Made by a program: the position numbers and the translations under genes. This document shows, piece after piece, positions 23,812-34,054 of a DNA stretch of 64,000 bases. The DNA is from Lindgomyces ingoldianus (Eukaryota; Ascomycota; Dothideomycetes; Pleosporales; Lindgomycetaceae). Under the pieces are notes generated by a model, which saw only the letters and a list, made by a program, of their open reading frames with translations, did not search any database and had not been told where the DNA came from. How positions within the stretch are numbered: the first letter of the stretch is position 1; each line of letters starts with the position of its first letter. Location of the stretch: assembly GCF_010093535.1 (NCBI RefSeq), contig NW_022985173.1:812855-876854 (forward strand). Direction: 5' to 3'.

Positions 23812-25695
23812 ATGAGAGTTGTACTTGATCAAGAGAGCCCATGTGCTGTTACGTTTGTACTTCCTCTCTTACCCTTTGTTCCAAGCATGCGAGATCTGAC
23901 TTCAATTAGAATCCATTATTGTAATCACGAGAGAAGCCTGGGGGTTTGCCACGTACATCACTTCCCTGTTTGTGCTGGCACTCCTTCAAGGCGGAATACG
24001 ACCATTGATTATCGAACACTGAGTGAAGTCGGGGATTGCCGTACGGAGGTGCGATATTGCATATACCCCACCGGACCTAGGGTGAGGTGTGGTTGCAGGT
24101 TTAACTCTAACCGCTGCCCGCCGTACGAGGAAACCGCTAAATATCATCCTCTTTATCACGGCGACGAAGACGACCAACGACCTCATAGCTTTTTGAACTT
24201 GAGGAGGCGCGTCCGCAACATGCTACGCGCGATGCGTTTACCCAGCCTTCCAATTCCGTCGATCTCGAACCCTCTTCGCCCAAAGAAGCACCTAACTAGC
24301 AGCCACGCTTCCGAGCTTCCGAGCCACTTCTCGGACATTGTTGAAGCCGGTGATGAGTTCAAGTACTGGGGAGCATCGGAACTCGATGCGGACCGACAAG
24401 AGAGGGCTAGCCTACAGGAGAGTCATTCAAAAGACATCGTTCCCATTGTCGAACTGCCTGACTTCCCCTCCCGGGAGTCCGCTGAGAACGAGGAGCCCTG
24501 GGAGCTTGGGGCAACCCGAGGGGCGTCTTTCCACAGCGGCGTTCTTCAAGATACAGAAGCTCTACAAAGAACCCGGTTGGCTGAGGGACTATCTATGCCT
24601 CCTAGTAGCGGTGGTGGCCGGTACGAGGAAGCGCCCGCACGCCAGCAAATATTCGACTGCAATCCGTATCAAGCCGACATTCACCATCCGGGACAAGGCC
24701 AATTTGTCGGATTCCAGGAAGGAAACTACTCACTAACACACCGAACGCAGCGACCCAGCCTTGTAACGTCAACTGCAAGTTCCCTTCCCATCAATAGCTT
24801 ATACAACAGCGCGGGTTCATGGTCGTCAGATCGCGATTCTTCTGGTCATTCATCTTCCAGTATCTCCACACCATCCCTCAACTCTGCAGGAGTCTCTTCA
24901 ACCACCAGTCAAGGATCATGTGGGTGTGCTTCTTGCGCCAGGCCTTGTCAGCGGCTTTGGAATTCTCCAAACGCTTCCTGCTCCTCCGTAAACGAGCTAT
25001 GGCCGCACCCTTCCAGCGACTCTCCGTCGGCACCTCCGTTTAACAACCTCCAAGGATGTGTCGAGAGACCTAGTAAGGAAGTTGACTATAGCTTCTGTCG
25101 TCTCCCCACTGGACTCAATTTTCCGATCCGGCAGATGCCTTTGAGTATCCCAGAGTGTGACACGCACCCACCCCAGCAGCATATCATGGTACCGAGACCG
25201 ACATCTGTCTATGAGTATGACCCGCCCGTTTACACGAGTCCGTCAAGTGCAGTCCGCCGCATTCTGTGGCCGCAAGGATGTCGCCCTTTCGAGGAAAATG
25301 TGAACAGCGAGCCTAGTGGCGGGACTAGGATAGATATTGACGGACCGCAGGGCAGATGCACTACGGTATTCATTGAGGCAGATAGAGCTGTTCCATCAGC
25401 TGATGACTCACAGATCGAAACTTGCTCATCGATCCAATGTTATCAGTGCCAGAAAAGGTTCACCGGCGCGTACGGCAGAGGGAATTTGACCCGACACCAG
25501 AGAATGAAGCACAGTTCGTTGAACACGAGCTTTCCATGTTCGATATGTAGCCGAACTTATAAGAGAAAGGATGCGGTGAAGAAGCATGAATGGGAGAAAC
25601 ATGGACGTGGGACGAAGCCGAAGAAGAGGCATGAAGGCAAGCGGCCAGTCCTGGGGATACTAGGGACGTATGAGTTGCCGGCACCCATGCAGTAG
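23812..25695 (+). CDS. C2H2 zinc-finger protein B of a three-gene array
   Basis: Open frame of 627 codons from ATG 23812. The C-terminal fingers are CYQCQKRFTGAYGRGNLTRH...H (~543-565) and CSICSRTYKRKDAVKKH...H (~575-597), both C-x2-C-x12-H-x4-H, followed by a basic tail GTKPKKRHEGKRP. The middle is disordered and S/P-rich. The first ~130 residues are Cys-rich and unlike the other two copies, so the real start may be internal (for example near LRRRVRNMLRAM, ~130-142, comparable to a basic block just before gene A) or an intron may be hidden. Same strand and same finger type as genes A and C. Function is inferred as DNA binding only. Confidence 0.7.
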   Translation: MRVVLDQESPCAVTFVLPLLPFVPSMRDLTSIRIHYCNHERSLGVCHVHHFPVCAGTPSRRNTTIDYRTLSEVGDCRTEVRYCIYPTGPRVRCGCRFNSNRCPPYEETAKYHPLYHGDEDDQRPHSFLNLRRRVRNMLRAMRLPSLPIPSISNPLRPKKHLTSSHASELPSHFSDIVEAGDEFKYWGASELDADRQERASLQESHSKDIVPIVELPDFPSRESAENEEPWELGATRGASFHSGVLQDTEALQRTRLAEGLSMPPSSGGGRYEEAPARQQIFDCNPYQADIHHPGQGQFVGFQEGNYSLTHRTQRPSLVTSTASSLPINSLYNSAGSWSSDRDSSGHSSSSISTPSLNSAGVSSTTSQGSCGCASCARPCQRLWNSPNASCSSVNELWPHPSSDSPSAPPFNNLQGCVERPSKEVDYSFCRLPTGLNFPIRQMPLSIPECDTHPPQQHIMVPRPTSVYEYDPPVYTSPSSAVRRILWPQGCRPFEENVNSEPSGGTRIDIDGPQGRCTTVFIEADRAVPSADDSQIETCSSIQCYQCQKRFTGAYGRGNLTRHQRMKHSSLNTSFPCSICSRTYKRKDAVKKHEWEKHGRGTKPKKRHEGKRPVLGILGTYELPAPMQ

Positions 25696-28600
25696 TCCGC
25701 ACAAGCAATATAGCTGGGCTAGCAAGTCAAAGAGCAAGACCTCTTGGTCAAGACAATGACACGGCGATTGGCCTATTATTCGACCAGGGTACCGAAATTG
25801 TGTTGCATGGGTTTGAGGAGCTCGGTCTTTTTAACATATTTGAAGGGGACGTACATGCTACCAACAGGTTAGAGACTTCTTCGGATGTCAATGAGCTTTG
25901 AAGTAGCCTTTTTCGTTCTGAGTCCTATTGGTATCAATGAGTCGCAGAGGGTTCCAAGATCAACCGCGATACCGGGCTTGATTTCTATTGATGCCGGCTG
26001 TCCGGGGAGAGGAGATAATTGATGGGTGATGATAAGCTTGGGGGACGCTCGTTGCCACGTTCTGGACTGTCGAATGGTAGTAATGGTGAACCTTTTATAG
26101 CGGTTTTATAATTGACATTCGAGTGCAGAGCTGCTCGACTGGTTTCATATGCCGCTGCGCTGTTATGTCTTCCCTTGCGCTAGGATGCATCCCGATGAAG
26201 TCTCTCCATGATAATCCTAACCCGATGTCAGTTACGACTAATATCTTTATCTCCCAATTTTCTACAGGGCCGACGGCTCGCAAACGCAAGGCACGCAAAC
26301 GCAAGGCACGCAATCCCTCCGTAGATGTCGCTCCGTCTTTGCCACCGGGCCGGCCCATTAGATACGTGCGTTCCGTGAGCACTAGTGATATTGCGCGATG
26401 TGTCGTGGGGTGATTGCTACAAGCGCCGACTCAAAGGATGCGGCTCAATTCCATTTCTCTCGATCTTCTGAGGGCGACTCCAAAAGCTGTGCAATCTAGA
26501 CGCTTAATCCATGCAGGGTGTGGCCCCGACCCCGCTTGTTCAATTCAATTAAATCAAGCGCAGGTGTGGAAACACTTACAGGGGAGTTGGGGAGGGTGCA
26601 CTGAGAACGACGCGGATTAGGCGGGACGGCATCTAGGGTCAAGTGTGACTGACAATGGCGTCTGCTGGCTATATAGTGGCGGGCTTGGCACCCCAATCTC
26701 GTGCCGAACTGTTTGTGTTGCTTCTGCTCAGAGGATTCTCTCAGCACTCCTCGCCAGTTGCAAATTCTACCAACAGGTTCAGAGAGTAAGAAGTAGGTCG
26801 CGAGAATATTTGGGCACTGAGAAGAGAGTCCGATCTGCCGTTCCATCCCAATTTTTTGGGTGTGGTCTTACCTCCGCAGCCACTGGCATTCAGACGAATT
26901 TGGTCTTGGAAATGGTTTGCAGATCGCTCCGCGTACCCCTGTGGAAGCCAATTCTATTCCAAGATTTCTTGCTCTGGCAAGCGACAAATTGCGCAACCCC
27001 ACAGCGGTTGCGGACCGCCTTGCAGTGATGGGCCGCATCCGACTCGGGTTCATTCGCATGACCATGTCTAATCTTTGACCTTCCCCAAGGAATGCAACGA
27101 GAATTGAGGCTTTATCGCTTCTCCAACCAGCTGAAGAGTTGACTGCCTCGATGCCGAAAGAACTTTATGCGTATATCGAAGGCGGCTCTGAGAGCGTGAC
27201 TCAATTGGCCCAATCTGCCTCTCTTCAGATGAATTCCCTCGCTTGGGATGGGTCACATACCTTCCAGATGACCACATACGCGCTGAAAATGCTACCCTCA
27301 CGGACAAGTGCTTCGTCCCCTGGTCACAAACCAAAGACCCAGGTGGAGGCGTGAACTCAAGGGCTTGTCAATACCATTTTTGGAACTGCACTTTATTTCT
27401 TCCGCGTAATTTTCGCTAATGAAGACCTGGAACTGGAGGAAGGGGTTGACTTGGAGAGGTGTTCTAGGATTATTTCTTTTGCTTTAGTTGGAGCTGACTC
27501 AAATCCTCTGGCACTAAGGCGTTCGCAGCTGCAGACCTAGGGTTGGGGGCGAGCCGGCTGAGGTGTTGTCAGTGGACCCCCGTGGATGACCCCAGCCACA
27601 AAACCAAGTTGGCATACCGTAAGGGTTCATTCTGTCTGCACCATAGGGTGAACGGTGAGCAAGGCTTACTGAATCAGCGTCATTGTATGGATTATCTGAA
27701 CACTGTGGCTGCATTCACTCCACACCCAAGGATTGCTCTGGCTCGTTGTGGAGAACGGGGGGTTGAGTTCCGGTTCTTGTGCATATGTCTGCGCTGATCG
27801 GGGAGCACTAGGCGGCGGCGAGACGCGGGAGCAGGGCAACGGGAAGGTGTTCAGGTAGCTCTTTAGAGCGAAGGCCGCACTAGGCGTACCCTATTTTGAG
27901 AAGATGGTGTGCTCATATCTTACCGTGTGATCTGTAGTTCCCAGTGTTAAAGGGGATCGTCCCAGGGCGCTACAGAGCCTCAAATACCCCTTCTCCTACT
28001 CATACCCCCATAGTGGCCTCTATTATTATTATTATTTTTTCAAATGTTTGTCTTCGCTACATTCCGTCCACCCGCGGCCGTCTTGCCAAAGGCACAGTCG
28101 AGCTTTCGTTCAGATGTGTGACCAAGCGGTTGGCCAGCTGCACGGCTTTAAGAAACACAGCACAGTCCCCACGGACTCTAGTTCATGAAATAACTACCTC
28201 CAGTATACCTCACAAGGCCCAGGACACTGGGCACCCTTGAATAAGATGAGGATGCTGGCACAGGAAGAGTAAGCCTGCCGCTGGCCGGATACAGTCGCGC
28301 AATGGCTACGAGCACATACACAGCCAGGCCATGTCCCCTTCGGTCGCTCCCGACGTGGAATTAAGGTACTTCATGCTACTCCAGCGAATGGTCTGCTGGT
28401 CCAGCATATTCCTTGGAGGGTGTCGTTCAAAATGTTGGCTCTAGACACTTTGGTGGCCGGGAAAAGTGGCATAGTTTCTGGAGATATTGGCTCGTGAGCG
28501 AGGGCAAACCAGTCTAAACTGAATGGGATAGAATCCGAGGTCAAGTTGGGCTCCCTCACCGCTCAGGAGGTACACCATCCAAAACGACTTGAAACAAACT

Positions 28601-29394
28601 CGAAGTAGATGAATGACAAGTTGTCCAGAGCCTCCATTTGTCTCGAGAAACACTGTTCACCACTCTTCCCCTTTGAAGACCGGCAAAAACAAGATACCTA
28701 TCGCGATTAGTCAGCTCCCCATGAGGAGCAGCCCAGTACCGGCGACCATTTGAGGCACAGAGAAAGTGAAGCTGCAGAGCGAAGACCCTTGCAAAAATTC
28801 GCAACAACCCTCCTCGGGGGTGTTGAGTGCCCATCTGCGCTGACAATTATCGTTATTGTTGTTGTCGACATCGCCAACTTGTCGGCTTCTCTGTATCGGT
28901 TTCGGGGTTTCTTTTCACATTTTCAACCAAACTTCAGATCTGGTTCCGAAAATCTTCACCATCAGGGATTAGAGCTTTTATCGAAGTGTGTTGGAGTCCT
29001 CCGGCTATCCTTCTCTTGTGATCGCGCTATTCAGCAGCGGTCCTGCTGCCGAGAGAACTCAGCCTGCCACCTCACTAACTCCAACCCTATTCCACGATCG
29101 GTTCTGGCTCTTAACATCCGACTCTTTCATCTACACCGCGATCTACAACGCCATCTATCGAATCTTCATCTTGAGTTGGTCTTCTTAACGCTTTCTGCCT
29201 TGCCAAGGACAGCCGAAGTTGCTTCGAAACCAACCACGGCCAGGGAAAAAGGAAGCCCCTGGCTCGCACCGTCTGACTCCGTCAAGTGTTGTGCACAGAA
29301 TTTCAATTTTTGTTTTTATTTTCAACCTATTGTCGAAGGCGTCCTTGTCATTTCGCGATCAGGGCCTTGTTGTCGTTCTCCGAAGACCACAGTT
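25696..29394. other. 3.7 kb spacer between zinc-finger genes B and C
   Basis: No gene supported. It holds a perfect 15-bp tandem repeat at 26279-26308 and a TTA-type microsatellite near 28021-28036. An open frame from 28750 runs into gene C but begins with TTG and reads as pyrimidine-rich leader rather than protein. The last ~300 bp are therefore probably the gene C 5' UTR and promoter. Confidence 0.4.
26279..26308 (+). repeat. 15-bp perfect tandem duplication
   Basis: CGCAAACGCAAGGCA occurs twice in tandem plus a partial third start. It lies in an unsupported frame (KARKRKARKRKA) and is treated as non-coding. Confidence 0.95.
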
Positions 29395-30667
29395 ATGGGG
29401 GACCGACACCAACCCCACTTTGACCGGAACGACACCTACCATCTCACTAGGTATGATGACGCTCAGAATTCCTCTGGCGTGTCCTATAGCTCCGCTGTTT
29501 GTGTTGATTCTAATGCCCACTTCTTCAGTACCCACGTTCCAGGAGATTTAGCGTCGGTGTCAAATCGTAGCCTTGGAGAGCATAGATCGACCCCATGGAG
29601 GGAGTACAACGCTGCTGGAGGGGTAGTTCCGCAGAACATAGTCCAAGCCTCCGACAGTGCCACAGCCGGCTCTGATGAACAATACGGCCCCAACTTTCTC
29701 TCATCTCACCATGAGCACCCAGGACAGGAGGTGAATTCCCAGCCTTACACCATGAGCCAGTCGTATTATCCATCATCGGCTCGTCTTAGCCCGTCGGATT
29801 TACTACCACCCCCCCGGAATCCTGTGGAACAGGGGGGGATGCAGTTACTTAATTGTGAAGGGCCTTGGTCCCAATGGAACCTCCATAGCACGTACACACT
29901 GAGCAACGAGTTTGGTGTCCCTGGAACTTCGGAAGGAGGTTACTTAATAGGTACGAAAAGGAGTACTCCGTCATCGGCCATGTTGTTTGAGCCTGAAGAG
30001 ATGGCTGCGACATCGCCTTCTCTTGACCAGAATGAAATGAGGACCATGACTGTGGATATGGCAGCCATTCGGATAGGCAAAGCCGCCTTTGGAAATGTTT
30101 TACAGCCTGTGGATATCCTTCCTACAGATTCCGGACCTCTCATGTCCGTGGACAACCGGTTGAGCCCACAAAACAAATGTGACGGCTACCATAGTAGAGG
30201 GCAGTTTAAGTCATCGTTCGACCAGGGATATGATAATGAAGGTTTTGAAGGCCGCTCGCCGCCGTGAGTCCTAGTGCCCCAATATGGCTTTTTGGATACT
30301 AAGAATCGATAGTGCCGAGACGAATTATGATCACTTGGTAGTTCCTCATACTCAAGCGTCGAGCTCTGTACATTCATCTTCAGCCGCTTCCGAACCGGTA
30401 CCCATGTCGCCGTCTTTTCCAGGTCTTCTATTCTGTGAGGTCGAGGGATGTAGAAAAAAGTTTAACGGAATTTACCGGAAGGGGAATCTAGCTAGACACA
30501 GGAAAACACAGCACGGGGGTGCCTTTGGATCGAAACGAACTTTCCCTTGCGAGGAAGATTATTGCAAAAAGGATTTTTGTCGGAAAGACTCCCGTTTGAA
30601 ACATTATCGGACCCACCACCCACGATTAGCCACACGTCTCATTAATCGGAAGCCGCAGAGGCCATAG
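29395..30667 (+). CDS. C2H2 zinc-finger protein C of a three-gene array, 2 exons
   Basis: The join is 29395..30263 and 30313..30667 (407 aa), with a 49-bp intron (GTGAGT...GATAG) that splits a proline codon. ATG 29395 (MGDRHQPHF) is chosen over the longer open frame because upstream residues look untranslated. The N-terminal ~290 residues are disordered. The fingers in exon 2 are C-x4-C types, CEVEGCRKKFNGIYRKGNLARH...H (~331-357) and CEEDYCKKDFCRKDSRLKH...H (~367-391), ending in a basic tail. The F-x-G-x-Y-x-x-G-N-L-x-R-H signature links it to genes A and B, but the longer Cys spacing and the intron show it is a divergent member. Putative nuclear regulator. Confidence 0.72.
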
Positions 30668-32514
30668 TTTCAGGTGAAGTGATCCAAAGGGTCAAGCAGG
30701 TTTTTTTTTTTGAGAGGTAAAGCCAAAACCGTTCTGGGGTTTCTGGGTGGCCTTCTAATTCGCTCCAGGAGAATGAGTCTTTTGTGATTCAAGAAAGTGA
30801 CGGGATCTTCATGACACGTAAAGTTCAGTTGGCGACGAATAACTCTTGAAAAAAAACACATCCACAATCTCTCTTCATCCTTCTCAATATATGGCGTCAT
30901 GGTAGCTTTACGGCCACAAAGGAATCCCGGCAATACCACTGGTTGACGACCTTCGATCTTAACCAATTATTCTTATCAACAAGACCTCCAGCGTTGGTTG
31001 CCAGGTGGTTCCATGATCTTCACGTCTTTCTTCCTGTTACACGGTGGCTATTTGAATCAAGGAGGAGTATGGGTCCAGCCGGCGTTGATGAGATGGTTTC
31101 TCGAGGTTGAGATGAAGGGTTTGGATTTTTGGCGTTTGGGTATACGTTTTTAAGGATGGTGATCCAGCGAGTCGCTCCCTTAGGGGAAAGAAGAGAAGGG
31201 TGAGGCTGTTGGTTAAGGCATCTTTCTTGGGCTTCGGGGGGCATCGACAGCGTTACAGGGGAATAACGCTGAACCGAGGTGATCGATAGCTCGAATGTAA
31301 TATGACGCCTTCAAACCGCATCTTCATCCAGTTTGCATGCGAAATGGCGTTGCCTAAAGCGAATGTTAGTTGTCGAGTTAGGGTGGAGGTGAGATTGAAA
31401 AAGAGGCTAAAGGAAACCAAGCCAGAGAACCACGGAAGGCTCTTGGCCTCTAACCCCTTTGAAGACCCTTGTCCGCGCCAGCGTTATCCTCCAACTTCTT
31501 TGTCGACCTCAAGCTAGCTACGACCTCATTGCGGGAGAAGGACTCTGGTGGCCTTCCTCTGCCCACCGACCCGACACGAGCAAGCTTTTGTAGCGTTCAT
31601 AGCAGCTCTTTTACAAGTCGACTGGACCTCGTCGTATACCCACCTAGCAAGGCGAAGAAGATGGGGATGAACAGAGCCAAAAGCACAAGCAGAGGGGTAT
31701 GGTGTTACGATGCAGCCGTGGAATCAAACGTGCTGTTAGGGGTCAATGCGGAAATTGAAGGACCGGTTTCATCATTCCTTTTCGATTCTGAGGTATGTCT
31801 TCTTGCAACTTCGCGCGTATCACTCGGACATGTAGAAAAAAAAGTTGGATCCCGTCACTCTTCCTGCTGGCTGATCAATAATGCCAAGGCCGGCCATTAG
31901 GATATGCCTCCTCACCTGAGTCATTATCTTTTCTCCCTGATTCTGATCTGCGTCGAATCAACCAGTAGTTCCGGTGGTGAGAAACCTGCAAAGAGAGCTC
32001 TGCAAACCCGTACGGTATATCTAACGACGTCAACCAAAGAGGGAGGCGCGAAGGCCATTTTCAGGCTACCCTTGATCCAGCAGGTTCCCAAGAAAGTTAC
32101 AGCCTCACTTACGTTGTTTGCCTCCCATCATCATCTCATCGCCACTGTGAGTCAACTACTGGATGCCCAATCAAGTGCCCTTACTGCGTGAAGGCCTTCC
32201 TCGTCTGTGTTATCCATCAAATTCATCTTGAACCACTCGTCTGCCTATTCAACGCGACAAGTCACTCGTAGCGAGCTAAAGGGACTGATAGCTTTCTTGG
32301 GCACCGCAGGACCAAGAGAAAGCCCTTCCGCCACATCTCTTCGCGCCTGATTCACTCATGCAGCCTCAGAACACCACTGCTACCCTAGGCTACAGGGCCA
32401 TGCAGCTCAGTTATTGATGGTGATGACTCCTTCCTATCAATAAGCTACATGGGATCCTTTCGATCTCGGAACTGGGCTTCTACTTCATAGTATCCAATCA
32501 ACTAGCACGAGATC
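30668..32514. other. 1.8 kb without a confident gene
   Basis: A frame at 31469-31900 (TTG start) and an ATG frame at 31904-32191 are open but unrecognised. Both could be fragments of a decayed gene. There is no domain, repeat or RNA feature that I can support. Confidence 0.35.
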
Positions 32515-33008
32515 ATGTATCCCAATTTCCCTCATAGACCCCATGACCATACACCATCCCAAGATCACCAAGCAGTATTGCCCCTTCACATTCGTGAACC
32601 TTCGATGATCCTCAATCGCCTCATTGCCCATGCTTCACTATATCCCGGTTCTGGGAAGGGGACTGGTGAAGCCCCTATTTCTGGTGGCGAAACGCTACCG
32701 AGAGAGTCCTCAGGGCGAGTAGTCGCGTGGCGGTGGCATTCGCCGATCATTCAATGACTGATTCAATGACTGATTTCATAAGGACACGTTAGTTCCTATA
32801 GTTCCCACTCATTCGGCAGTATTCAAAATTGAATGTAGGACCTTCGAACGAAAGTGTTGCAAGTGGCTATGGTGGTGCAGTATCATCCTCTGCATCTGGA
32901 CATGGTCTATCGCTTACAGATGCGCGAATCGTCAACCCAAGCAATCGTTTACCTGAAACAGACGCGAAGTCTAGGGGCGACACAAGTAAACGCAGAAGTT
33001 TATCTTGA
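32515..33008 (+). CDS. Hypothetical gene, probably 2 exons
   Basis: An ATG frame at 32515 (MYPNFPHRPHDHTPSQDHQ) runs to a stop at 32757. A second open segment in another phase, from about 32820 to the TGA at 33006-33008, reads as a Ser/Gly-rich protein end (GPSNESVASGYGGAV; DTSKRRSLS). An acceptor at 32817-32819 (GGCAG) would open it in phase 0. Weak GT donors in the matching phase exist at 32719 and 32722, so the join is unproven. A 12-bp duplication (32749-32772) lies in the putative intron. The family is unknown. Confidence 0.3.
32749..32772 (+). repeat. 12-bp perfect tandem duplication
   Basis: ATTCAATGACTG occurs twice head to tail, inside the putative intron of the hypothetical gene at 32.5 kb. 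Confidence 0.95.
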
Positions 33009-33139
33009 CGACTTAACACAATATTGCTTCTCTACTCTCCTCACCTGACTTTCCCTACCATTCCCTACCCTCTAATACTTGCACTCTTCAGTCCGCACGC
33101 CACTTGCCTTACCAGTCAAGCTCGTCGAACCCGACAGCC

Positions 33140-33480
33140 AATGATGGAGTCTCTTGAAGCCTATACCTCGACAAAGAGACGTCGAATGCCAGTCCGACGA
33201 CGCCCAGAATAATGCCCCACACCCTAAAATCCTTGCAAAGCCCAGTTTCCGACCAGTCTATGCACTTCTACAGCCAACAACTCAGACAGGTCAGAACTTT
33301 CCTCCCCACAACCCCAAGAAAACCAATACCAGCCCAAATTCTTTGGCTTTCCGGTGCGCTTCATCTCCACGTTAGCCAATAATCAGACTTGGCAGATCTA
33401 CCCTCTCTACAAACCCAAAGACCGCCTGCATCAGCCCAATTTCTGTGACTTTCGCTACGCTTCACCCACACTCCAGCTCC
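33140..33480 (+). repeat. Degenerate ~102-bp tandem repeat, coding-like
   Basis: Two diverged copies start at 33273 and 33375 (GCCAACAACTCAGACAGG versus GCCAATAATCAGACTTGG), exactly 102 bp apart. Each contains a block beginning AGCCCAA(A/T)TTCT and a ...CGCTTCA... block. A weaker third match begins upstream at about 33137, with its AGCCCAGTTTCCG block at about 33239. In the frame shared by the two good copies each unit is 34 codons (ANNSDRSELSSPQ.. and ANNQTWQIYPLYK..). The frame has TAA stops just upstream. It looks like the remains of a gene with internal repeats. Confidence 0.45.
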
Positions 33481-33636
33481 GTCTCCCCTATTATCAATCA
33501 CTCCGGTATCTCCCCCTCCTCGCCTCTGCGTCCTGCATGCACACTGCAGAGCCAACTGTTCAAACCGAGAAATCATACGTCCAGATAGGAAAACATTCTT
33601 TCAATTGCTTTTCACCTCCCAGCCCAAGCGTCCTCC

Positions 33637-33831
33637 ATGGCAGCGAACGAATCAGATACCATCACTAAGCTGAACTGGGAAGACCATGCCAACACCACAA
33701 TCGGTGCAGGTAAAAATTCTCCAACAACCCAGCAGAAAGAGAGTCACATGAACGATGCGTGCATTGTTCTCATAGTCTTTCCCCTCTTTCTCACTCTCCG
33801 CCCTACAGCCTCACGCCGACTACGAATCTAA
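33637..33831 (+). CDS. Possible short or partial gene, unrecognised
   Basis: ATG frame of 64 codons starting MAANESDTITKLNWEDHANT, preceded by a pyrimidine-rich leader. A candidate donor (GTAAAA, after GGTGCAG) and acceptor (CCCTACAG) could splice it to a short second exon, but no phase gives a long product. It may be a fragment of the decayed locus to its left. Confidence 0.2.
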   Translation: MAANESDTITKLNWEDHANTTIGAGKNSPTTQQKESHMNDACIVLIVFPLFLTLRPTASRRLRI

Positions 33832-34054
33832 CATGGAAATAATAGAACGTCGGAACATGATTCTAAAATTTCTGCCCAGCCCTAATTTATCACATATTGT
33901 AGTCCGCTAGACTCGCGGTAAGTGGAAGCCTCTCGACATCTTAACCTTGTCCTCAACGCCCTTGTCAACACACGCCCCTTTCGTCCCAAAACCACATGGA
34001 CCATGATGCTATCTTGCATAATAAAAGACTCTGATCAGAGAATCAAGACACAGC

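Noticed and set aside
28020..28040. TTA microsatellite as a functional signal
   Set aside because: A simple repeat of common type with no gene context.
28750..29394. N-terminal extension of zinc-finger gene C
   Set aside because: The frame is open but starts with TTG, is rich in pyrimidine-derived Ser/Leu/Phe and lacks conserved features. ATG 29395 gives a clean start.
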